In this document: piece by piece, positions 34,060 to 44,320 of the stretch
Layout of the letters: each line of letters starts with the position of its first letter
Position numbering within the stretch: the first letter of the stretch is position 1
From: Symsagittifera roscoffensis
Lineage: Eukaryota > Xenacoelomorpha > Acoela > Convolutidae
Direction: 5' to 3'
Length of the DNA stretch: 64,000 bases
NCBI RefSeq assembly: GCF_963678635.1
Contig: NC_087065.1
Coordinates: 77,509,396-77,573,395 of the forward strand
Notes under the pieces: generated by a model
What the model saw: the letters and a program-made list of their open reading frames with translations, nothing else
Database searches by the model: none
What the model was told of the DNA's origin: nothing
Position numbers and translations under genes: made by a program

Positions 34060-35073
34060 TCAGCCTATACTTAAGTAATATTTCTTATGCAGATATACTT
34101 GTATAATCGTATCAGAGAATATAACGTGTACAAGCGCGTACATTTCCCGAGGATGCAGTCTTCCTCTGTTTGGATCGTACACTGGAAGCGAGAGCTCCTT
34201 CACGCCCATTTCCACGAGGAAGTCCCTCAGCCTCGTCAAGGACAAGACTAGGTTCTCTGGGTCCACGTGCTGCTTCTCCGTCGCTCTCGTTACCAAGAAG
34301 CATAGGTAATTTCCCGGTATCTGCGACGCCGCCGGAGGTAAGGCTGCTACGCCCCCTATCCTTGGTCTTTGCTTCCAAAGGAATTCCACGTTTTTGTATT
34401 CTCTCTTAAAATCTGCCGCTAACGCTGTCCTAAAACTCATGTCTGCTGTGATTGCTATCGCACATGTTCTATTTGTGAGTATGAAATCACTGTCTGTTAG
34501 TATTATGCTACTTGAATATTCATTTGGTAAGTTAAAATATGACTCAACTACCCTGCCTATGTCAGGTTTCTTAGGTTCTTCGCCTGTTTCTGCTTCTAAG
34601 TCTCCTGTTTCTCTTGCTATTCTTAATTTTTTTATTATCAAGTTTTCAGTGTGGGTAAGTCCTAACCCCACTCCCCGGACAAAAATATCCATCGACGTCC
34701 CCGTCGATCGCATACCGGGTATCAAATCGAGATTGGAAGCCGGAATGAGTAGTCGCCCCTCCTGGGCAGCCCAGGAAGGATCATCTCGTTCGGTCTTGAT
34801 GTATTTCATGCTTTCACGATCTACGTCTTGAATCGTGACACTGGTCTCCTCAGGATCCGAAGTCGTTTCATTCAGCCACTCCAAGACACGCAGGTTCGTT
34901 AAGTCTTGTTCATATGACTGCTGTTGCTCGTCGTCGAATTCTACCTCGGGTTTCGACCAGTCGTCAACCCACTCATCGTCGTGATCATCGACTATGTCAA
35001 TGTCTTGTGACACAGTTATTTCCTCTAGACCCACTCCTTCCTCCATTATCTTCTTCAGATCTATCCTATCCAC
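34060..35073 (-). CDS. Macrodomain-like protein (OARD1/TARG1-type) in the retroelement
   Basis: The frame overlaps the end of integrase by about 30 bp in the -1 frame; the first ATG is codon 10 (IMEEGVGLEE). Residues 1-110 are acidic. Residues about 188-330 follow the OARD1-type macrodomain: FILTNRTCAIAITADMSF where that family has its aspartate-then-glycine loop, DFKREYKN near the substrate lysine, GNYLCFLVTRATEKQHVDP, LTRLRDFLVEMGVKELSLP, then a segment equal in length to the catalytic loop, and VIFSDTIIQVYLH at the end. Known relatives bind ADP-ribose and remove it from glutamate or aspartate. In the loop, VYDPNRGRL replaces the family's glycine-rich stretch, so the usual aspartate aligns with glycine and activity is uncertain. 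An acidic N-terminal extension fused to a macrodomain after integrase is unexpected. Confidence 0.6.
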   Translation of the reverse strand: MDRIDLKKIMEEGVGLEEITVSQDIDIVDDHDDEWVDDWSKPEVEFDDEQQQSYEQDLTNLRVLEWLNETTSDPEETSVTIQDVDRESMKYIKTERDDPSWAAQEGRLLIPASNLDLIPGMRSTGTSMDIFVRGVGLGLTHTENLIIKKLRIARETGDLEAETGEEPKKPDIGRVVESYFNLPNEYSSSIILTDSDFILTNRTCAIAITADMSFRTALAADFKREYKNVEFLWKQRPRIGGVAALPPAASQIPGNYLCFLVTRATEKQHVDPENLVLSLTRLRDFLVEMGVKELSLPVYDPNRGRLHPREMYALVHVIFSDTIIQVYLHKKYYLSIG

Positions 35074-36272
35074 TACAAAGTCGTCACCGTAAGGATTGTA
35101 TTTCTATCTTGGTCTCGTCCCGTCCTTCTGACGAGTCTGTATCGTGAACGGAAGATCCGGTTCCAAGTTCTTGGGAACTCTATCTGTTCGGGATCCTGCC
35201 AATCTTCCTCTGCGTAGGGTAAGGTTTCATCGTCCGCTTCGGTCTCCTCGTTTGGATCCAGGTCCAGCAGTGTATCCGTACCTTCCTCTACGACTTCGTT
35301 TCCATCGTTCTTCACCCTGGTGCCCTTTTCATTGACCTCACAAGCAGGATCCATCATTAGATAATCCCCTTCTTCCATGTCCGCAGGTATACACCAGTCT
35401 TCTGTCGATGGATTGTGTGGCTTGATGTTCTCGTAGTGGGCGGCTCGGCCAGTACTCAGTCTGTAAAAGCGCCCCTCCTGGTGCACCTCTGTAATCATGA
35501 AAGGTCCCCTCCATTTTTTTAGGAGCTTTTTCGTCCCTTTCAGTGGTATAACGTTCTGAAATACCCATACGTAGTCTCCCACCGAGTAAGCCTTTGCACC
35601 AGCTGCTTTCTTGTCGAATCTTTTCCTCTGCCTTGCCTGTGCTTGCTGAGTATTTCGTCTACAAAAATCGTTCAACTCCTGTTGGCTTCTGATCACATCC
35701 CTCACGTAGACCTGTGGAGACGTTTTCTTTCCCTCATACTCTGGGTAGAAGAAGGTTAAGGGTAAAGACTTTTCGTGTCCAGTTAGCATCATGTGTGGAC
35801 TGACTCCAGTGGTGGAGTGTTGCGTGCTGTTATATGCTCCCATCACCTGTGGAAGGTATCTGTCCCAATCGGTCATGTACCTGGAACAATATACTCTCAG
35901 CATCGACACTAACATCCTATTCTGTCTTTCCACTAAGCCATTAGTCTGAGGGTGGTATGTCGTGGAGTGAGCCTGAGCGACCTGTGAGCGTCTCATAAGC
36001 TCTTTCGTAAGCTCTCCTACGAAAGCTGTTCCATTATCCGATTGAAACGTCATCGGACAACCATGTCTTGCTATCCAGGTATTGATCAGGTGGTCGCATG
36101 TCTCTTCCGCCGAGGCAGTTATGCAGGGCACGGCCTCTGCAAACTTCGTAAAATGATCTATCATGACCACCACCTGATTATAGCCATTGTCTGTCATGCA
36201 TATCTTTTGGAGATCTATCTGCACCACCTCGTTGAATTCAGACGACTCGATCGACTGTAAAGGAAATCGCAA
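35073..36272 (-). pseudogene. Integrase core and C-terminal domain (copy 1)
   Basis: The frame contains the retroviral-type integrase core: aspartate in VVQIDLQ (residue 20), FQSDNGTAF (D79) and GLVERQN (E115), the D,D-35-E triad. After the core lie a basic stretch, the GPF module (KKWRGPFMITEV) typical of Ty3/gypsy elements, and an acidic tail. It is separated from the zinc-binding half by a single TAA in the HHCC region near 36309, so the protein is broken. Next in the -1 frame comes the macrodomain ORF. Confidence 0.85.
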
Positions 36273-36308
36273 CTTCCTTGGATCCTTGACCTGTTGGCAT
36301 GACAGACA

Positions 36309-36566
36309 TTATGTTACCCACTTCTCGCATGCTTTTTTCATCCCAGGCCATTCAAAGCGCTTCAGGATCCTCTGATATACTTTGTCGATCCCCTGATGGC
36401 CCATCTGACCATGTGACCTGAATAATAGTTCTGTCTGATAGAGTTGCGGTAACACTATCGCGTTATACTTGTATAGGACTCTGTCTTCTTCTCTTCTTTT
36501 GCAAGCCACAATCCCGTCCTTGTTCAAAAATAACCTCCCTTCCTTCTGCATGAAGTACTGTCTCAT
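36309..36566 (-). pseudogene. Integrase zinc-binding (HHCC) fragment (copy 1)
   Basis: It reads HGQMGHQG (two histidines) and continues to EKWVT before a TAA; the CLSC pair that completes the zinc site lies just beyond that stop in the same frame. Its upstream part is joined to the RNase H region by a short tandem duplication of ATGAGACAGTACTTC, where copy 2 on the plus strand has about 90 more codons. The deletion and duplication together shift the frame. Confidence 0.75.
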
Positions 36567-38811
36567 GAAGTACTGTCTCTTTCTGCGGCAACAGGCTTAT
36601 CGAACGTTTCGATACCGCTATTGTCTCCAAGTCATCCGCTGCGTTGTCAAAGACTCTTTCGCTTGGTATAAGGTAGCGATCGCTGTCAGGATCCTGGTAC
36701 ACCTTTCTATCCAGGTCCCTTGCCCGAGTTTCCACTAGTAGTGTGTGTATCGCTAGTTCTGACAGTTCTGATCCCGAGTTCGAGTTCCTGTTCGAATAGG
36801 TGTCCATTCCTGAGTTTCGGGAATCGTCATCCGTTGAAGAGGTTGTGCTGGAGACTGCACGCTCCTCCAGATCATGTCTGTGCCTTCTTCGCATCCATCT
36901 GAACTCCCCGGACAAAACCTTGTTCTCTAGGTCCTGTTTCTCATCAGGAATTTTCTCGTCTATCTGAGACTCCCCGGACAAACTTTCTATTCCCGGGTGT
37001 TGATCTTGTGATCGCTGGTTTTTCTCATCATTCGTCTCCCCGGACAAATAGTCTTGCAGCAGGTTTTGTTCTAACTTTTCACCTTCCTTATCCTGGTCCA
37101 CAAAGGTGACGGTTTTCTTTCGCTTGCTGCTCCTCTGTTCTTTCTGTCCGTAAGAAGTACTGGATAAAATCTCGTGGGGTATTGAGGATACTAGTTGCTG
37201 AAATATTGTCCTACAATCCCTCTCGTTCTCTGCGTGCCGTCGTCTAGACGGCATGATCTTCACCTTCTCCTTGACTGTTAGCGATGCCACTGCTGCTGTC
37301 CAATCTGGGTCATCTCTGGTCAGTTCTCTTTCTAACAATCCACCCAGCATCCGCATCACTTGCGGTGTGACCTGCACCGTTTTATCCAATAATGAGAGAC
37401 TTTTTATGTTCATGCGAGAGAGTTCTTGCTGGACCAGATTCGAGCGCAGCAACAAAGCCAAGGGGACCGGGTCCTCCCTGGATAGGATCTTTATCTCGGC
37501 TGCTTTCTCTACAGGTAACTCAGGATGCCCTGGAATTGGATGTCCAGACTTATCCAACCATCTCGTTAAGGGAAGCGCTTCATAAGTTTCTTTGTCCAGA
37601 AACGAGAATCCCTCCTTTATTTCCGCCTGATTGGCCTGCTTCTGCTCTCTCTCATAGAACTCAGTTTTCTTGCTGAGGCTGTCAGCATTCTGGTGTTTAT
37701 CACGCATCCTATGTTCGATTATCATATGGTAGCCATCCAATCTTACTATCCATCTACTGATATAACTCTGATCCATCGAGTAGGTCTTCAACCAGGATAA
37801 CGCTCTGTTGTCCACGCGTAGCTTGAAGGGAGCGCTCCCCAAGTATGCACGGTACTTTTCCACGAAGGTGACTACTGCAAACATTTCTGCTTTTGGTGCG
37901 CCATATTTCATCTCTGTGTCACTCAAGACCTTGCTGCCGTATGCAATGGGACGGAGCACTGTTTTTCCGTTCCATTCTTGCTCTTGATGCAATATTCCTG
38001 AGATGGCCACTACCGATGCGTCTGTGTCAAGCACTGGCATGCCTAGCACTGGCGCTTCGCACAGTTCCCGTTTTATGTTCTCGAAAGCAACCTGTGCCTC
38101 ATCGTTCCATTCGAACTTTTTCCCCATGTTGCGCATCAGCTTCTGCATCGGGTACACCTTGTCCGCATATCCTTTTATGAATTCCCGGTAGTAATTGGCA
38201 AACCCTAGGAAGCTCATTAGCTGTGTGTCCGATCTCGGAGCCTTCCATGTCAACACAGCCTCTACTGCTTCCGGGTCCGGCCTCACACCATGCCTATCCA
38301 CCATTCTTCCCAGGTACTTTATCGAATCCCTAAGGATTTCACATTTCGATGGTTTGCACTTCAATCCTGCTCTTTTCATGCATCCAAAGACCTCATCGAG
38401 CCTATCAATGTGGTCTTCCAGGGTCGGTGTCGCTATGACTACGTCATCCACGTAACACATCACGAGATTCCCGTACTTCTTGGTCACTCTCGTCAAAGCC
38501 TGAGCCATCAGTCTTTGAAAAGTGGCCGTTGCATTGCACAAGCCGAAGGGCATCCTCTTCCACTGGTACAATCCCAATTCGCACGCGAATCCAGTTTTCT
38601 CTCTGTCCTTCTTCCGCAGAGGGACCTGCCAGAAGGCAGAACCTAAGTCCAATGTGGTGAAGAACTTGGCATCACCAAGCTTAGATAAGCTCTCGTCTAT
38701 TCGCGGTATCGGGTACGCATCTTTTATCGTTACCGCGTTCAAGTAACGAAAGTCGCAGCAAAATCTAAGCTGCCCCCTTTCTTTTTCGCCATTACTACCC
38801 CGCAAGCCCAT
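36463..38811 (-). pseudogene. Reverse transcriptase and RNase H (copy 1)
   Basis: Reverse transcriptase motifs: LRFCCDFRYLN, FTTLDLGSAFWQVPL (first aspartate, residue about 55), MPFGLCNATATFQ and CYVDDVVIAT (residues 119-128). RNase H follows with VLDTDASVVAISG, APKAEMFAVV and VDNRALSWL, then a long linker with three copies of LSGE before the integrase region. The N-terminal edge lies in the -1 frame relative to the gag-protease frame. The piece before VLDTD is shorter than in the plus-strand copy (a small deletion with a repeated CTAGGCATGCC-like word). Ends in a frameshift at the 36.55 kb duplication. Confidence 0.85.
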
Positions 38812-39419
38812 GGCGTTTTCGAGGGTTCTATCATGTCGTATTCAAGCAACATTTCTATTTCCGCTCGGCACGCTTCCGATTTGTGTGGCGTCATTCGCCT
38901 TGCGCCTTCCCTATGGGGAACGGCGCCCTCTTCTAGTTCGATTTCGTGTTCGACGAAATTACAGCAACCGATATCCGCCTTGTGCTTTGAAAATACATCT
39001 GCGTTCCGATTTAGGAGGTCCCGCAATTTTTCGAAATCTCCCTCACCTATTTTCCCTTTTAAATGTTCTATCTCTGGCAAAACCGGTTTGTCAGATTCTA
39101 GTTCATATGACGAGGGGCGTTCCGGAAAATTCGAGCAGCTTGATAAGCCGTCGTCCGTTTCGGATTTCATTGAAAACAATTTATAAATAGATTTTAATTC
39201 ATTAATCCTCTTTAAAATTTTATCTTTATTGGCATGATAAGGACAGTCTTTCACACTGTGTTTCTTCAAATTTTGTGTCTCCTCATAGTCGGTCCTCATC
39301 GGTAAAGCGTAACCAAGCCTCTTTCCACGCTGGATTGAAACCGTGGTGTCCAGTGTGTTCAATAACACACTGACACACAGTCCGTTTTGCGTTACCGAGA
39401 AGCTCCGGCCTAAAATCAC
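38739..39419 (-). pseudogene. Protease-to-RT linker and RT N terminus (copy 1)
   Basis: Collinear with residues about 1325-1551 of the plus-strand copy. It ends with the RT entry motif EPSKTPWACGVVMAKKK and then leaves the RT frame at GGSLDFAATFVT. A +1 T at about 39469-39475 separates it from the gag-protease ORF. The change into the -1 frame at its end is shared with the other copy. Confidence 0.75.
38781..38787 (-). promoter_or_regulatory. Possible -1 frameshift site inside RT (copy 1)
   Basis: In sense orientation the codons are GCG AAA AAG, so GAAAAAG spans the place where the frame moves by -1 from the gag-protease-RT start into the RT core. The other copy has the same heptamer at the equivalent place. 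A true X-XXY-YYZ site would have A instead of the first G, so slippage would be weak. The alternative is an inherited one-base deletion a few codons later, before CTTAGATTT. Confidence 0.3.
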
Positions 39420-39465
39420 CGAACTCTGACTATTTGGATTCGGTACTAAGCAAACCTGTTTACTA

Positions 39466-42400
39466 TCACTTAACGAAATTCAAATTTCTCATTCTAAAAA
39501 TTGCCACCACAGCTTGTCCTCGATTGGCGGCTGCCAGTCGGAGATTCGTTGGAATTAGATCTTCCCGCGTGAAGCCCATTCTTTCCCAAGTTTTTATCGG
39601 CATCACACTCACTACCGCTCCTGTGTCCAGAAGCCCTGTGACTCCGATTTTTGTTCCGTTGGTGTCGAGCAGATGTGCGGTCACATCTGCTTCACACCCA
39701 ATGTGTACTGCGTCTTGTTCCATCATGGCGTCATGGCCTATCCTGCGGACTTTGAGCTCCTCCTCACCCAAATAGATCTGCCCCGTTTGGTCATCATCTG
39801 TTGTTACATAAGTCCTGGTGTAGATACTGATTCCATCCACGTTCAGCATCACTTGATACGGCCCATAGACCTCTAGGTAGCGTCCATGAAGTTTCTTCAT
39901 GCGAGGGCCACCCGTCGTTAGTAGTGCACGCACAGCTCTCGACTCGGTGCGTGGCTCCACCTGCCTCAGATTATCTGCATATGTGTCCAAATGCATCAAA
40001 GTGAACTCGGATGGTTCACTCAGATTTCTGATCAACTGTTGTCCAGCCACTGAAATTATCGACTGTATCTTGCTTCCTTGCGGCACCATGCCGAGCCTCT
40101 GACCGGAGATCACATTTAGTTTCATGCTCAAACTGCTTGGTGCTTTAGTTTCTTCGAACTCCGTTGCTTCGAAGGTATTCAGTTGCTCCTGAAGTTTCTC
40201 ATTCTCCAGTTCAAGTTTCACTTTTTGTTCGATCTCTTTCGTCACCAGTTCCTGCTGCACTCTAATTAGAGCGTCCCTCGCGGCTGCCCTATAATCAATC
40301 TTGAAGTCATCGGCCGCAGTCACTGGTTCCGGTTCACGTGTCTCTTCAGTTACCGCCTGCATTTTCTTCGTCGCCAGCTCTTGAGGCTTGTCTTTTCTGC
40401 GCGCCTCCGTTTCACTCAACAGGCGAGCCTTGCTGGCTTTCACTCCTGATAAGGCTTCCTCATGCCTTGGATGCTTGATGTCTGCAACTGCATCCCAGAA
40501 TTGCGGACAATCTGATTTAAAATGACCTTCCAAGTTGCAAAAGAAACACCTCGGGTCGAATTTCGCAATTACTCCTCTCATGAAATCCTCATGGTCCAAT
40601 TCTGACGCATCTTCGTCCTCGAGGCTAAAGCCTATTGCTTTCATGCCTTGTTTGTAAGTTGGGCATGCTGACACATGATGGTCCGTTGAACTGCAATTGG
40701 CACAAGAGCGTCTCTTGTCCATGTCATCCCTCGGTTTGTACCAGTTGTTCCCTTGGTTTGCTGGTCCGTTGTTAAAATTGCCATAATTGTTCTTGTAGTA
40801 TCCAGATCTCGAAGGAGGTTTCAACAAAAGATACTCTTTTGACTTGAGCCTCAACTCCTCTGGTGTTGGCGCATTGGTTGATAGTGGTGTGTAATGCGTT
40901 GCTAGCATCGTTCGAAGTTCATCATTCTTCACACCATCGATGAATTTTGAGGCTACGGCCAGGTTCATCCTTCGGTTTGACTCATCCGGTTGGCTGCGTC
41001 TTCTCAGCATTTCCAAGTCATCGAGAAACTTGTCTATCGTTTCATCTTCTCGTTGCCTCCGTTTCTCGAAGCGCATCATCGCTTGGTGCCCCTGCACCCC
41101 TGATCCGAAACGGTTCAACAAGATTTCGAAGATTTTCTCAGCTGTGTCACGCTGATATTGTTTCAGGGCTGTCCCTTCCAAGTTGCTGGTGAGCGCACTG
41201 CATTCCTTTCTCTCCGACAAGTCCTCTTCCTCGAAATGCAGCTTCATTACCTCTATCCAGGTATCAATACAGCCATCAGATTCATCTTTATAGCATCTTG
41301 GTTTCTTAAAGACTCTTCTGGACTTCTCACTGCGTTCATTGGTTCTGGATAACCTTGTAAAGAATGTCTCCAAAGACCTGTTTAGTGGTTCAAATGCTGT
41401 GGCCATCGCCGTAGCATCCCTTGAGTGTCCCGCCTGAGTGTCCTCACACCTCGTCAAAGGCTCTGTATGCGGTGCATCCCTGCAATCCGAATCGCCGTGA
41501 GTGTTTCCCGCTTGGCCCACATGACTCCTCCCCGGGCTTGCATGCCCCCTGTTACCGGAATCACTTCTCCCAGTCGCATGTGTGCCATGCGTTGGTCGTT
41601 CATTAGAGGTCTGTCTGTTCCCCGTTGAACTTGCTCTACTGCTCGGGCCCCATGTTCCATTACCCCTTGTGGCATAGCCTGATGAACTGCCCCTGCCTCT
41701 AGTGGATCCATACGTCTTCCTTTTTTGATGTTCATTGAAGTTTACCCTCGGCTCCCTGCTGGGACCTCCCGAGTTCGGTTCTCCATCTTTTGGTACACTC
41801 TTGCTGCTTAGTAGCCCGTCCAACCTATCCATGATAGCCTGAGTTCGCCTCTCCATCATCGCGTCTATCTTTGTGTCAAGAGTCCCAAGATACTGCTCTT
41901 GCTGCACTCTTAACTTCTCCATGTCATCTCTTAAGCGTAACTCTCGCTGTTCCGTTTCTCTTGTCATTCGCGACAAGTTCTTCGCCATATGCTCGTCTGT
42001 TCTTTCTTTCAAGCGTTTTTCGCTCCTGCCAACTTCTTGTCTATTGCGGTTTATTTCTTCCCGCAGACTTTCTCTCTCAATGTGAACTGCCCTTTCTAGT
42101 TCACTCATTCTTATGGACATCTGTTCATTTTGTTCTCCTAAACTGTCCACTATGTTGTTTAAGGCTTCTTCTAGTGCTGCCCCGCCGTTATCCACGAGGG
42201 GCGTCACTAGTGGCGGTGTAACCCTGTCGGTCCCAGGTAGCTTCGTGCTGGTCGAGATCCGGGCATTGACTCTCTGCCTCGACGTCATTTCATTATCCCC
42301 CTCAGGATTCGCCAATGCGTTGCCTAGCCCTCTGTTTCTACTCTCTCCAGTTTGCGGCTCTGAATTTGTCATAAACGCAAAGCCTCTCGACTGGCCTGGT

Positions 42401-43092
42401 GTGTTTGCGTCTTTGCTTATCGTTCTCACCACACCAAATTTGTCCATGGTTCCAGTCTCTCTTTCGAAGTTTGCCTCATTCTCCTGGGTCAAACGGTTGA
42501 GGCTGACTTGAGATCCAAAGTCCACTTGCTCGTCTTCGTCGTCTTCTTCCTCCTGGGATTCACCTTCATTTCCTGTGCCCACTCCCATGGTGAATGGAAA
42601 GATGTTTCCTAAGGTGTTCCTCATTCTTTCTGAGAACGATGAAGACGTTGTTTGTTTCTCAGTTCCGCCTGCCATCATAGTGTTGTCTGTCGGAGATCTT
42701 CTAGTTGCCGCTATTTCAGTTGAGATATCGGACAGTTCCGACATCTCCTCTCGATACAATGTCCCGGTGGAAGTGGCAAAATTATGGCCTTGTTCTACCG
42801 GAGTAGATTCACTCGCCAGCCTTCTGCCTCTCCCTTCCAGTCCATGTACTTCCTGGTCGTCGTTCATGGCATGGTCAGTATTGACCTCCACTTCTAACAG
42901 TTCTTTTCGCTCTTCTGAGGTCTTCTGATTCCTTGTTTCAACCATTCTGCCTGAAACCGTCCCCCCTTTGTCGGTCCGGGCTCGTTTGATCCAATCCACA
43001 AAAGGATCGGTCATCGTTTTTCTTTGCTTCTCAGGTATGATTTTACTAGAGCTATTACCTCTTTTCGGTATCCTTGACTTGTCTAGACTCAT
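39466..43092 (-). pseudogene. Gag and aspartic protease polyprotein (copy 1)
   Basis: The ATG at 43092 starts MSLDKSRIPKRGNSS, basic. About residues 330-430 form a long coiled coil. A capsid-like region follows (RFEEEDLSERKECS-type segments in both copies). Two CCHC zinc knuckles lie at 797-810 (CANCSSTDHHVSAC) and 849-862 (CFFCNLEGHFKSDC). The protease has LLDTGAVVSVMP with its catalytic aspartate at 1156. An in-frame deletion of 282 bp (94 codons) just after AAANRG removes the rest of the protease; AGGA lies at both deletion ends in the other copy. A single extra T then ends the frame. Gag and protease share one frame, without a gag stop. Confidence 0.85.
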
Positions 43093-44320
43093 TCTCTATC
43101 TGTCACTTCTTAATGCCTATACACTTAATTCGATTGCTAGTGATCTTATAGTTTGACTATAAATAATAATGATACAACACCATAAATTTCACAAGATTCT
43201 ATAAAATAGTGACCACGAATCCTTGTACGTTATCAGAGTACAGTTTGTATATAATTTATTCACACTAACCGATTATCGGTCGTAAGATTTGGAAACTAGC
43301 ACAATATGATGTTATCAGTCAATTTAAAAGATAGTGTACTCACTACCCAATCAAGCACAGTTTATGTTGATTTAAAATCAAAAACAAAAAAATATATATA
43401 ATGACAGAATATGAATATCTCTATAAAAAAACGTATGTGTCCTGTACTTTTAGTCGGTCGCAGTACAATAGTCGAACTTATAATTTAAAGAAAAAGCTTT
43501 CCCTGCTTGGTGCTGCACCAAACAGACAAAAATTTGAAGGCAGTAATTTTCTCAAGTGGGCGTCTATTGCACCCAACGAGTACTGTGTTACCTATCTGCC
43601 TTCGGACTGCCCGAACTAGACCTACTAAAATCCTCAGGGCAGTCACTTTTCACAAAAACGTATTGGGTTTCAATCCACACCAATGAATTACGCTCTTTAT
43701 AGTTTAGACTTAGTGTCGCGAATATCCGAGTTCGGACCTGTTTTGTTTTGGTCTGGTTCTTATTGAAAGGCAAGTTACCAGTGCAGTCACTGATTCCTAG
43801 CCTGTCTGCTAATAACCTAATACCCCTCCCTTTAGTCTTTCTTCCGTCTACCTAAGTCCTTTAATAAAATAATACCCCTCCGGATTGGCACAATTAGGAC
43901 CCTTCCGGACTAACAAAATCTAGACCCCTCCGGATTGGGACCCCTCTGAGTTAATTAATATAAGACCCTCCGGATTCGGTTATTTTTTATGTTTTTTGTT
44001 TTTCTTGGGTTCTATACTACTTTTTGTTTGGTTTTATATATATCTTTAAGTGTTTTTGGTCACGGACCATTCAGGAAATGACGGGACCGCGAATCATCCC
44101 ACCCTTCCTGGTTCGTGAATTTTCGGTCTTAACTAGGTTAAAAAGCTATTCACGGTAATCCGGAAGGCTTCCGCATTCCGAACTACCCTTCCGCCCTGGC
44201 GGTTTAGGCCTATTAAGGGCGTTTATGTGAGCATCCGCTCGGCGCGGAGTGCTCGTTAATGGTTCTGCCGGTCATGATGTTAAAAAAGAATAACACCCAG
44301 GAGCGCCATAAAAACATGTA
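43093..44320 (-). other. 5' leader of copy 1
   Basis: About 1.2 kb without ORFs. The part next to gag (43093 to about 43850) matches 54660-55405 of the plus-strand copy. Further out are several CCGGAGGGGTC-type words in reverse, and then, from about 43985, sequence matching 47205-47564 near the LTR. The join at about 43985 lacks the leader segment seen at 46716-47200, so this leader is recombinant or internally deleted. Confidence 0.6.
44291..44308 (-). promoter_or_regulatory. Candidate primer binding site
   Basis: In sense orientation TGGCGCTCCTGGGTGTTA lies 12 bases inside the LTR end. It starts with TGG, as expected for pairing with a tRNA 3' CCA. The same site is present at 47535-47552 and 26719-26736, and with one change at 52517-52534. 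A 12-base gap is longer than usual, and I cannot name the tRNA. Confidence 0.4.

Noticed and set aside
43150-43900. A second type of LTR at the gag-proximal leader
   Set aside because: The same sequence is not found after the accessory ORFs (27964-28788), so it cannot be a terminal repeat; the 0.9-kb TG...CA repeats fit better.
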